This document shows, in pieces, positions 47,114 through 58,999 of a stretch of DNA of 64,000 nucleotides (positions are counted from its first letter, which is position 1; each line of letters opens with the position of its first letter). The stretch is from Corylus avellana (lineage: Eukaryota > Streptophyta > Magnoliopsida > Fagales > Betulaceae), in assembly GCF_901000735.1 (NCBI RefSeq), contig NC_081548.1, forward strand, positions 3,410,001 to 3,474,000, in the 5' to 3' direction. The notes under the pieces were generated by a model, which was given only the letters and a program-made list of their open reading frames with translations, searched no databases and was not told the origin of the DNA. The position numbers and the translations under genes were made by a program.

Positions 47114-47898
47114 TAATTGGGAAGTCAAAGCCTAGCCCTGCTGAGTGGCCAATCTAATATCACATTTACAGTCCCTTTTATTAGGATATGGTATTAGCCT
47201 TTAATAAAAATATCAAATATATTGCAGATAAAAATATTGTATCTTTAATTCAAATCAACCCAATGATTTTTTCATTCGTTCTAACCCAACACGTACCACC
47301 CATCAGGCCATCACCAAACGGACATAAATATGTTACAAACTGATTTGTAGCTAATTCATACAAACCTATCAATAAAGTGACATCTCACGTGTTTTTTTAA
47401 TAATTATAAGACACATGTACTTTATTAGATGAGTTCGTATAAATTAGTTACAAACAAATTTTTGTCCTTATCAGCTTTTGAACCCTTAACATTGAAGTCT
47501 TCAAAATCAATAAAGACGGTTACCCGTAATTTTATCCATGAGTATTTTATTTATAAGATATTTTGTTAAGAGAAAAAGACTTGATTTATATACATCTTTT
47601 TAGTAACTTTATTTTCTTTCTTGGAAAATGGAAAAAAGACAAGGTAGTAATATGGTACGGAACCCACATCAACTTGAGGACGCTGGCAACTCCCATTGAC
47701 AGACTCTTACAAAGAAGAAAGTTTCAGAATCTGCTGGCCATAAAAATAGCGACACTACAACAAACCGCTGACTGTGATTTCACGCTTACCAATCCTCAGT
47801 CCCAGAGCTCCCAAATCTCCTTGCCTTTTACTTCTATATCCATCGACTCACCAAGAAAGTTTTTTCCTACTCTTTAGGTTGCGTTGCGTTGGTTCAGG

Positions 47899-48218
47899 TA
47901 CTCCCTCCCTCCCTCCCTCTCTAGTATTGAAGATGTTTGTTTTTGAAGCAGAAATTCCTTTTTCTCAATTGTTGTTGTACTCGATCTTGTATTTTCTGGG
48001 TGTACTTGGGATTCTTGTTTTGATGGGATTGATTGATTAAAAAAAAAAAAAAACTGGGTTCAGTTGGGAATGAAGTTGCGAATCGAAATCTGACGGTTGA
48101 GAGAATTGAAAATTGTTTATGATCACATGGGTGGCGGTGGGGCTTGTTCGGTTTAGACCGTAATTTTCTGGATTTTGTTTTAACTTGTTGGATTTAATCT
48201 TATAGGGCTGTTGTACAG
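47899..48218 (+). other. 5'UTR intron of the PAP26-like gene
   Basis: A donor (TTCAG|GTACTC, cut after 47897) and an acceptor (TTGTACAG|GC, ending 48218) fit a leader intron just before the start codon at 48237. It opens with a CTCCCTCCCTCC run. Leader introns often raise expression in plants; splicing here is predicted, not shown. Confidence 0.55.
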
Positions 48219-48236
48219 GCTGAGTGAAGAATACCA

Positions 48237-51200
48237 ATGCTGGTGGCTTTTGGGGTGCGCTTGTTATTATACCATCCGGTGCCTCTAATATTTATCATCT
48301 TAAGTTCTGTGGGACACGGGAATGCGGGAATAACGAGTACTTTCATTCGTTCTGAATGGCCTTCGGTCGATATCCCTCTTGATCATGAAGCTTTTGCAAT
48401 TCCAAAAGGTCATAATGCGCCACAGCAAGTAAGCTTTCATCTTTGTTAATTGGAAACTTAGAAATACGTTCAAAATGTTAACTGGTTTACAAAATTATAT
48501 AGTATTTGACCAAGTAAAGAGTGTTGATTGCCAAATATGTACACGAAAATATTTCTCTTGGCTTTACCGCTTGGTTACGTTAAGGGATTGTTTCTTTAAG
48601 CTGAGAAGTTAATTGTAGAGATATTGTTTATGGGTGTTGGCTTTTGTTGTTTTTGATACTTGGTTTGTGCAAAGGCAATGTTCTGAATGGAATATGATCA
48701 TCTCCATGTCAAGTTAAATGGAAAGGAGTCATTTCGTGGTCGAGATTAGATTTTATAGTTTATATGTCGCCACATGGTGAATATGTTTTCACATTATTTA
48801 AAAATTTTAAATGACATGACAATATGTACATCGTTTGATGCGATAAAATAAAATCTTAAACATGAAATGACTTATCTCTATTTCACCATGTGAATGACTT
48901 ATCTCTACATCCTTATCCATTATGAATGACTTCCTCCCTTGTAATCAACATTCTTAGTAACTATGCATCTAAAGGGAATAGATGCTTAACTTTTGTTGAA
49001 AGGTAGGGATGAATCACTTGTAAGAAGTATGTGATTCGTGAACGTAATCCGTAGAGTATAACTATATTTGTATTTAATGTTGAATACCCTTTTCAGTTGG
49101 AATGTGATCTTCTCAATTTCAAGTGGGATGGAGAGGAGTCATTTCATGATTTAGATTAGATTTCACACATCTAATGGTCTATATGTTGCCACATAGTGAA
49201 TAAGTTTCCACGTCATTTAAAATTATTAAATATGTGGTACCATGTACACTGTTTTTTGATAAGTTTCCAAGTACACTGTTAAATTAAAAAAAAAAAAACT
49301 ACTGTTGAACATGAATTAGCTTGAAATGGAGAGGATCTTGATCTTTTCAGGAAGGGGGTTCCTCCTTACACTATGAGAAGTAGAAAAAAGAAAGAAGAGG
49401 AGCGAGAAGATAAGAGGGAGAGGTGTTGTTTGGATGATTAATAGACATATGAGGGGAAAGTGTTTGTCTGTTGTTTGGTTGAGAAGAGAAAAGAAAGAAA
49501 AAGAGGCTAAAGGATTTACTTCATCCCACAATAGATGATATGCTTCTTTTTCTGGGCTGTCCCAATGTAGATCAAAGTTTCCAAAACTGAAAGCATTTAT
49601 CCATTTAACTTTGCATATACTCTTAAATGGAAATCACATTCTCTTAAATTTGAACTCACCTTTTTTTTTTTTTTTTTAAAATTGACTCCATTGTTTACGA
49701 CGAGTGTTTCTTTTATTACAAAATGTGTTATTTGTAAACTTAAATCTGTTGTAGGACAGGAATATCATTTTACCATTGTATCATTTTTTTTAACCTCAAT
49801 CCATTGCTATATGAATATATCTAAGGGATAAAATGGATATTTCATTATTTTAAATCTCAAACATTCCCTCTGAGTCCGCTCAGTTCAAAATGGAATGGTG
49901 GTGGGCACCACCCCCCCCCCAAATCCTCTCCTCCAATTAATGATGTTGAAAATCCTTCCCTCCATATCTTGTCTGTTCTCTCCTAATCCTCCAACCCAAT
50001 CGTAACGGCTAATAGTCTTGAGAGTTGCTTTTAGTGTCCCATGGAAATGCAAAGTACTTTGTTGTGTTCTATCATCAATTACCATCAATTAAATACACAA
50101 GATTACAGCACCATTTTGTGATGCTAGATCATGACGATTGAATTCATCAACTACCATCTTGTGTTCTTAGTTAGCTTTCCCACACTGGTTTGGTCTCATT
50201 AGAAACTAGCATGCATTTAGATGGGAAATATATTCCAACTCTACAAAATTGTTAGTTTGATTCCTCATGTGGAGTGAACATATGCCTCAATGCCGTTATT
50301 GTACATTATAAAAGATGATGGAGCTTATATTCAAGCTTTTTGACTTGGTGGTACTTGGATGTTAGACAGTATGCCAGGACTTTCGTCTATTGAAAATTTA
50401 TGACATGTTTCCTTTTTCCCTTTTCTTTTCTTTCCTTTCTCTTTTTCCCTCTTATAAATAGTCTTCCCTGCCTGCTATATTTACACCTTAAGTTTTTTTG
50501 GTGTAGGTGCATATCACTCAAGGTGACTATGATGGAACGGCTGTAATAATTTCATGGGTTACAACTGATGAACCTGGGAACACTAAAGTACAGTATGGCA
50601 TATCAAAGGAGAAATATGATTTTACTGCTGAGGGCACAGTGACAAACTACACCTTTTACAACTACAAGTCCGGCTACATTCATCACTGTCTTGTTGATGG
50701 ACTTGAGGTAAATATAACCTGTATCATGCATAGTCAAATTAATCTAGTATACTAAGTATGCTTCAGTTTTTTAATAATTGAAATAAAAGAACTTTGGGTT
50801 GGTTTCATATCACTCAAATGATATGTGTCCTAGACTCCTAGTAATCTTTTTGTTGAAATTATGTTTTAACATATATAGCTTCATATGCCTTTTTTATTTT
50901 CTTTGGCTGTCATTGATTACCTGAGTTTTGCCTTTTGCACTTTTTAATGATATTTTGATTACTTATAATGAAAAAATAAAATAAAACTAGATATACTTCA
51001 TTCTATGTCATGTTCTTGTAATCAATCTCTTCAATGATGTCTACAATTATGCACATCTACACTTGTGTATGCAAAGGTAACCAATAATTGATGCCCATGC
51101 AAGCAGGCGTATACGGAAACAGACAAATGTTGGGCAAAGTATGATAAATATTGGTATTTAAATCCATTTAGTTAAAGTTTTTAATTTGTAATAATCTTTT

Positions 51201-53036
51201 GTGAAAATCTCAGAAGTTATGAAAATATTTCATTATTGGGAAATATTTGTATTGTGCTTATGCTTGTGATAAAGATTAGTCTATCTTATATTACATTTCA
51301 CACTTCTATCTTTTCTATGTGCATACAAGCATACACATCCACACAAATACACACATACTTTAAACATGAAAAGTTCTTCATCATCTTTTCACAACACCTC
51401 TTTGAATTCACATTTTTCTTTTAACCTATGGGTTTTTCTGGTCCTTTATTGCTTTTGTCTAAGTGCTATTCAATTTTCCATGTCTGGTGAAAAAAAAAAA
51501 GCTTTTTGGCCTTTTTTGTAGCATATATTAAATCTATTTTGCTACTTTCCAATTGTCAGTTGACTGAAGTTCTCAGGTAAAAAAACTACGGTTTTTTTTT
51601 TTTTTTTCAACAGGCAAATTGTAGGAGTTGAGACTTATTAGTATAATTCTTATTGTTATATACAATCTGTTTATTTTATACGTGTATATGTTAACACTTT
51701 CCAATATCTTGTCTGTTAGTACAACAAAAAGTACTACTACAAGATTGGAGTAGGTGACTCCTCTCGTGAATTTTGGTTTCAAACACCTCCAGATATTGAT
51801 CCAGATGCTTCCTATACTTTTGGAATTATTGGTAAGATATTGTTTTTCTATAACCTCTTAAAAGAACAATACTAGTTTGCTTTACATTATGTAGAGTGGT
51901 AATCAAGCCAACAATTGATGTTCAAACTCGGCCCAACAGAAATATATGTAGGTTCAAACTCGGCCCAACAGAAATATATGTAGGTTCAAACTCGGCTTGA
52001 GCTTGAGTGGAGCTGTAGAAGGTTGTTCAAACTTGGCTCAGCTAAAATTAGCTGAGTTTGAAGGATTAAAGAGGGTATTTATTTTATTTTTGGAACTCAT
52101 GGTAAGAAACTTGACCAGAAAATAGAAAGAAATTTCAAGGAAGAACATTGGATATATTTCAACCAAACTGGCCATTTTTTTTCTTCCTAATCATACGTAT
52201 TTTTTGTTGTTCCAAATAGTGCATCTTTGGCATCACTGACAAAAGAAATTAGACCCAAAGTGGTGAAAAAAGAAGAAGAGTTGGATTGGTATTTGTAATT
52301 ATTTTTATTGAGCTAAATGAATATTAAAAAGCTAAAAGACTTGGAATAAACAAAGAGAGTATGTCAATAAGAGAAACTAAATAGAATAATGTACGCTTAG
52401 AAAAAAAAGGCTAAATAAAAAATCTACAATACTTGGCCTGTATGTAGTTCTTCAATGTTTTATTTAATATTCTAGATGAAAAATAAGAGTAACAGTTTTT
52501 TTTTTAAAAAAGCATGTAAACATACATGTCACATAAGATGATATATATATTTCTCTGATATTTTAACGAGCTATAAATTAGTTTAGAATTCCTATATGAG
52601 TAGTTTACGAGCCCAAATTAAGTTGAGCCAAGCTTAGCTGGTGTAGTAAAAAAGTTAAAAATATTGTTCAAACTTGGTTCATTTATTAGATGAACTAAAT
52701 TTGAGTCGAGTATATATAAACCGAGTTCAAGCTATATATGAACAGCTAGGTTCATTTACAACCCTAAATGAGATGTTGAGCTTTGTGAATATTGATTTAC
52801 AGTTTGTATTGCCTTTGAAGGCAAAAATAGAACAAACTTTATTTTTTGATAAGTAATCGAATTTCATTAAAACCCAAAGGGGTGTGACCCAAATACCAAA
52901 AAAAGAACAAACTATATATCATTCACATAGGAATATATGGAACGCATGTCAAAATACAGTGGTTGGAAGAACAATTTATTATAGGATGTGTTTTAAGATT
53001 TTTCTCATTCTCTCTCTCTCTCTCTCTCTCTTTTAA

Positions 53037-53069
<33 letters not shown>

Positions 53070-56000
53070 TTTTTTTTTTGACATTTTAGGTGATCTGGGA
53101 CAAACATATAATTCCCTTTCCACTCTTGAGCATTACATGCAGAGTGGAGGACAAACTGTCTTATACGTTGGTGATCTCTCTTATGCTAATCGATATGAAT
53201 ACAACAACAATGTTGGTATTCGATGGGATTCATGGGGTCGCTTCATTGAGCGAAGTTCTGCATATCAGCCATGGATTTGGTCAGCTGGGAATCATGAAAT
53301 AGAGTACATGCCAAGGATGGTACTGTAACAAAATCGTACCTTGTAAATCTTCCATATTTTCTTATCTTCATCCATTTGAACTTATTGATTATTTCTGTTC
53401 CTCTGTGGAAGTAAGCATGAGCACATCGATGTTGTATGAAGTACTACATATTTGTTTGTATTTATATATGTAATATACACATGTATGTATGTGTAAATAT
53501 ATTCCTTATTTTATATTACATAGATGAATGAGTAAAGTGTCATTTTGAGCTATAGATAGCTTTATTGATATTTCAAGAGCATCGTGCAGTATGCAATTAG
53601 TCACGGTTGATCAAGTAGATTACTTGTCCAATTAGATTGCCAAGAGTCTTGGGCATGACCAATTCTGAAGTACCAGAGTTGCCTTCTAGGTGATGGTGAT
53701 TGTTCAAATGTTCACAGATTTTTGGCCCTTATGGTGCATATCTTAAATAGATTCTACATGCAATTGTGTTTATTGCTAGTAACTTGCCTCCTTAAGGATT
53801 TCTAGACTTTTTTTGTTCCCTATTGGATGTTTGGTTTGAGAAACTATGTGGTTCCTTAATTGATATCTAGTTATCCCAAAAACTTAAGTTGATAGAAAAT
53901 TGTGAATTTAATCATTTAATAATATTTTAACTCTTCCTTGTAAATGAGGTCTAACACGTAGAATATTTTACTAAAATGGGAGATGAATTAGGAAGACATG
54001 ATTTGAACTTAAGATTTCTGCTCTGATATTATGTTAAATCATAAGTTATCTAAAAAATCTAAGCTGATATGAAATGGTAAATTTAATTAAACACCTTCTC
54101 TTCCCCAGGGTGTGGGCAAAGGTCTCTTTCTTTTCTTTGTTTCGAGTCACCCTTTATTCCTTTTCTTTTTAACTTTCTTAGTAAAGTCTTGCGTTGCTTT
54201 TTAGTTTGGTGAATGCATATAGTTGAATTGTTTCCCTATAATTGAAGAAACTGAGGTTGGAAGTACTTACCAGAGAGAGAAAAGAGGTTGGAAGAAGCTT
54301 TCTTTAGATGCTGTGTACAAGCTTTCTTTAGTGTTCTCCAAAGTTTCTATTATACTGAATAACTTTTTATTTTGATAATTATTGTCAGACTATGATGTAT
54401 CTACTTCTAATATCATGATTTGTTACACATGATCACATATTTTTCAGGGAGAAGTTCTTCCATTTAAGTCATATCTACATAGATTCATGACGCCCCATAT
54501 TGCATCCAATAGCACTAGTCCTCTCTGGTATGCTGTTCGACGAGCATCTGCACATATTATAGTCCTATCCAGCTATTCTCCATTTGGTAATTTGTCTTAT
54601 CCTTCTCTGTTTTCATGTTGGTGCATTCTGATAACCAGTTTGTTATTACTCGTTTTATCATCAGTTAAGGTTATGATGGTCAAGAATGCCTCGGTGAAAG
54701 TTTCTGATGCGCTTACATATATAAAATTCTAGTTTTTGTTAGTGAATAGTTTCAATGTCTACTTGACGGGTGAAGTATGGTGGTTATAGGTGCCATGGTG
54801 CTTTTGTTAATCCAAATTTTTGAATTTTTTTATACACATGTTTCTCCTCCTATATCTAAATGACCCCGGATCCGCTGAAAAGTTTCAGTTTTCATGTGGA
54901 AGTAGATTATTGACAATTTGACATCGTCTTTCTATACTATTTATATTATGTATTTTTAACCTCAAAATGTTTCTTAATTTTTTTGATCAGTGAAATATAC
55001 ACTTCAATGGAGGTGGCTGCACGAAGAGCTAAAAAAGGTGGACAGACTGAAGACGCCGTGGCTTATTGTTCTCATGCATGTGCCCATCTACAGTAGTAAC
55101 CAAGGCCACTATATGGAGGGTGAAAGTATGCGAGCTGTCTTCGAGAGCTGGTTTGTCTGTTCCAAAGTCGATTTCATATTTGCTGGCCATGTCCATGCCT
55201 ATGAAAGATCAGTAAGGAATTTCTTTCCTTTTAATGTCCTTTTTCTATGGGTAAAGAATTAGATCAAAACAAGCAAAAGGAGTATGAGTACTGTATATCT
55301 AAGCTAAGATATTATTTCCTTTTTATGTCCTTCTGGTTCTGTATCATGTCTCTTTCAGATATGTATGTATGTATGTTTGTCCAACAAATAGAATCTCATG
55401 ACACCACAGTATCCAAAACTTTTGCTGATTCCCCACCACCACATTATGTTAGTCTCATTATTTAAGGTCACTTCTTTAAGTGGATCCTTATGGGCCACAG
55501 CCACGTGGATTATGAATCTGCCCAGGGTCTCATTGTGCATTATTCTTTTTGATTTTATGAAATTGTATTTAAATTCTTCTCCCTTCCCAGATTGTAACGA
55601 ATTTCTTTGGACATTCTCCTGATTAAAGCAATGAAAGATGGAACTTTAAAGAAAAGAAGCAAATAGGTAGGTAGGCATACCTTATTAGTGTGTTTAAAAT
55701 CAATTGTGCTAATGAATGTAAACACCAATGCATTTTCCATTATCTTCTTTAATAAAGTTTGATCATGTGCTTTTTTTGTTCATCCTTTTTTCTCCCACAT
55801 ATTCCACACAATCTTGTCAGTCATGTCCTAGAATCTAATTCCCACGAAAATTGTAGCAAATGACTTATTAATCTTCTTGACTAATTGTTCATCGCACATC
55901 ACCATGATACCAAAGTGCATTAGGCAGGTAGTGAAGTTGGTTCCACATTGTTGCTCCTTCCATTCCCTATTCAAATTGCTTTGACAATTTCACAACTTTG

Positions 56001-57075
56001 TCCCCCTAATGGAATTACTTCTGCCAATTTCATTCATCAATGCCTTGACTGTTTTTCCAGAGCCATATTGTTTTATATCCCATGATAGGACTTACATGTA
56101 ATTGTAGAGCATCATTTACATTCAAGGTTTCTTCTGCTAAGAATAGTGTTTATATGCCATTCATTCATGCTATGCACCTTAAAACGTCAACTAAAGCTTT
56201 AGCTCAAAAACATAAATGTTTTTGCTCTGTAGTATCGCATCTCGAATATACATTACAACGTGTCAAGCGGTGACCGTTATCCTGTACCTGACAGTTCAGC
56301 CCCTGTCTACTTAACCGTTGGAGATGGAGGAAATCAAGAAGGTCTTGCTGGAAGGTAAAGCAATTCTGCAATTTGAAATTGTTCAATTTTTCTTCAATCT
56401 ATTATGAAGTGGATTAACTTGTTGAAGGTATTGAGGTCTCCAATAATTTCTTTGCTGCATTTAGAATCCCCTTCCATGGACATTTTTGTTTATCATGGAA
56501 TATGTATTTCTTTTGTAGGTTTTGGGACCCGCAACCAGATTATTCTGCATTCCGTGAAGCCAGTTATGGTCATTCTACATTGGAGATCAGGAACAGAACC
56601 CATGCGTTCTACCATTGGAACCGAAATGATGACGGGAAGAAAGCACAGACTGATTCTGTAGTATTTTACAATCAGTACTGGTAAGTACGATCTCTGTAAA
56701 ACTCTCTTTCATGATTTACTTTTGAAAGTGAATGTTCAGTCTCTACTAGCCTGTCTGACTTGATAATAAAATTTGTTGAACTATGAAGGTTTAAATCTAA
56801 TATCTGTATGTGGTACATATAAATGCTCAAGAAACCTAGAGCCACTTAAATCTTCCTATATTCTAATAGTATCTGTATATAGTACATGTGAAATTTTTTT
56901 TGATGTCGGGGAACCTCTCCAAGGCAGATAGTACATGTGAAATTAACACTGTTAATGGCACTGGCCTTTAGTAGTTAATTTCATGAATTTGAAATGTAGC
57001 AAGTAAAATTCGCTATTATGCAGGGCAAGCAATCTGAAGAGGAGAAGATTAAGGAAGAGTCATTGTAAGCTGTAG
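48237..57075 (+). CDS. PAP26: Purple acid phosphatase, PAP26-like (9 coding exons)
   Basis: A dinuclear Fe-metal phosphatase; Arabidopsis PAP26 is the main vacuolar and secreted acid phosphatase that recycles and scavenges phosphate. Exons: 48237-48428, 50507-50707, 51720-51831, 53090-53319, 54448-54586, 54991-55211, 56233-56354, 56519-56680 and 57024-57075; 1431 nt, 476 aa plus TAG, every junction GT-AG and in frame. A hydrophobic signal peptide covers about residues 8-30. The N-terminal fibronectin-like domain has [10 protein letters not shown]. All seven metal ligands are present: D170 (GDLGQ), D197 and Y200 (GDLSY), N236 (GNHE), H321 (MHVPIY), H358 and H360 (GHVHAYER). N-glycosylation sites include NYT, NST, NVS and NRT. 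The tail ends in a basic RRRLRKSH stretch, as in PAP26. The residue after GDLSYA is N where many homologues have D; it is not a metal ligand. Intron 3 carries a LINE tip. Confidence 0.95.
52839..52904 (-). mobile_element. 5'-truncated LINE tip in intron 3 of the PAP26-like gene
   Basis: GAACAAACT flanks it at 52830-52838 and 52905-52913. The body reads TTTTTTGATAAGTAATCG, then TTTCATTAAAACCC and AAAGGGGTGTGACCC. It is in the same LINE family and strand as the tips at 11782 and 34575, but antisense to its host gene. Confidence 0.75.
53009..53079. repeat. Composite (CT)n-(TTA)n-(T)n microsatellite before an exon
   Basis: A CT run (53009-53032), about ten TTA trinucleotides (53038-53070) and a T run lie end to end, only about 10-80 bp upstream of PAP26-like exon 4 (starting 53090). 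They form the polypyrimidine region of its acceptor site. Confidence 0.9.
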
Positions 57076-58999
57076 GAGAACTCAACTGCTGAAATAATTG
57101 GATAAGATTCCTTAATTTTTTGAAGCTCTATTCAATTACATCTGCAGATCTGTTGGTGCATGCAGGGCCTCTCAATCTTTTACACTGCTAAGATGCATGT
57201 GCCACTGCAGGATAATGTGTATTCTCAATAGGACCTTCTTTTTTTGGATGAGTACAATATAGGCTGTTCAGTCAAAGAAATTTTTGGCATTTGGATGTCC
57301 GAGAAGACAATCTTTCCAGCGTTCAAATTTTATACATAAATAGCAAAGAAGTTCATTTTGTTGCTGTTGCATAATATATTATAGGACTCCATTGTAAAGG
57401 TGACACATTGGTATTATCCATTTTTAATGGATGACAACATATTCTTGGTTCATTGTAAATGTAATGTTATGACCCCATTGTAAAGGTGATAGTAGGAGAT
57501 GCACTTAGCAGAAATAAATGTTCAGTTGCGTTTTTCTCTTTTGCTGGATTCAGATTGCTTCTTAAGATATCAATATTGCCAAGTACAAATTTGGACTGTC
57601 ATCTACTTATTATTGAAAATATGCATTCAACTCTGCATGGTGGATCTCCAGCCACCCTTCTTTGGCTTTTTTATTTTTTTATTTTTTGGGGAACATATAT
57701 GAAATTTCTAAAATTTGTTTTGGAACATACATGGGATTATGTTCTTGGTCTTATGTGTAAAATTGGACACAAGGCAAAATTTGACTGTAATGGGACTAAC
57801 AATAGTGGATAGGTAGTCCAAGTAGAATAAGGGCCTAGATAATCAAGTGGGTTATTAGTAGTTGGGCTGAAGCCCATTTGTAATAGACAAGTTAATTCGG
57901 TTGGTTACAAAAGGTTAGAGTTTGTTTTGCAGTTCTTGTATAAAAGGCCCAAAGGCCAATGTAATCAGAGATCCAAAAGTATTATCTAAATCGTTATTTG
58001 TTAGAGTACTCTCAGCAGTTTTCCTAAAGTTTAGGGCACAAAACTATTTTTTGCTTCTCTATGAAAATATATTTCATAATACCTTCCATTACCATTAAAA
58101 TATTATTTGTTTACAAAATACAATTTTCCTACCAACCTTCATTTTTTTTTTTTCTATTTTTTTTCACAAAATTCTAACACAATCCCCAATTAAAGACAAA
58201 AATATGAAAGATGAGAGAAAAGAGAAATGTTTATATATATATTTTGAAAACGAGAAATGTTTATATTAAAATAATGTATATGGAACTACTTTTGGTTTCT
58301 TACACATTGGGAAATACTATAGCAACCCTTGATAGTTGATTAAATATAAGGAATCTGATGTGAGTAAGTTTTTGTGGTTTTTTTAAAATTTTCCCTAAAC
58401 ATGAGGAATGAAATGACATACAGGACATTTGCTGCTAATACTCTAAGAGAAAATAGTTTGAGACATACTATTCCACCATCTCTTTTTCAAAACTCACCTG
58501 TGAATTTGTAGGACTCAAAGATGAATTTAAAAGAAAATAGAAATAGAAATGGATAGGAGATATAAAAATAACATTTCTCGTTAGTTTGTAAATAGAGGTT
58601 TGGTTATCCTCTAAATTGAATTTCCATTTCCAAATTCATAAACCCATTTCATTTCATTCAATCATAGACTCTATCTTCATTTCAATCACCATTCGAAAAA
58701 TAATACAACCAGAAATCAAAAGTTACAGATTTTACAATAAATCTGTTACATGTACACATTGAAGATGTTGGTATCAGTGGGTGCCATGCCCAACAATTTG
58801 TCCTGTAACTGTGCTCCTTGAGATTTTCTTCTAGCTTTGACATAGAATCCAATCAGATTTTCTTCTAGTGTTTTCCTTCAGTTCTCTTTACAGGTTGACA
58901 TGATGGTAACAGCCAATGCCATTCTTATATGGATCATGGGAAGGAAATTCAATGGAATTTGAAGCCAACTCTCACGTCTGGTCTGCAATTTTACAAAGA
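57076..58999. other. Convergent 3' spacer between PAP26-like and SYT genes
   Basis: Holds the 3'UTRs of both genes. A segment at about 57800-58030 contains TTGGGCTGAAGCCC, TTGTATAAAAGGCCC and AATGTAATCAGAGA, in the style of the right part of a Ty1/copia LTR, but no matching left end or duplication was found. No gene seen. Confidence 0.35.
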
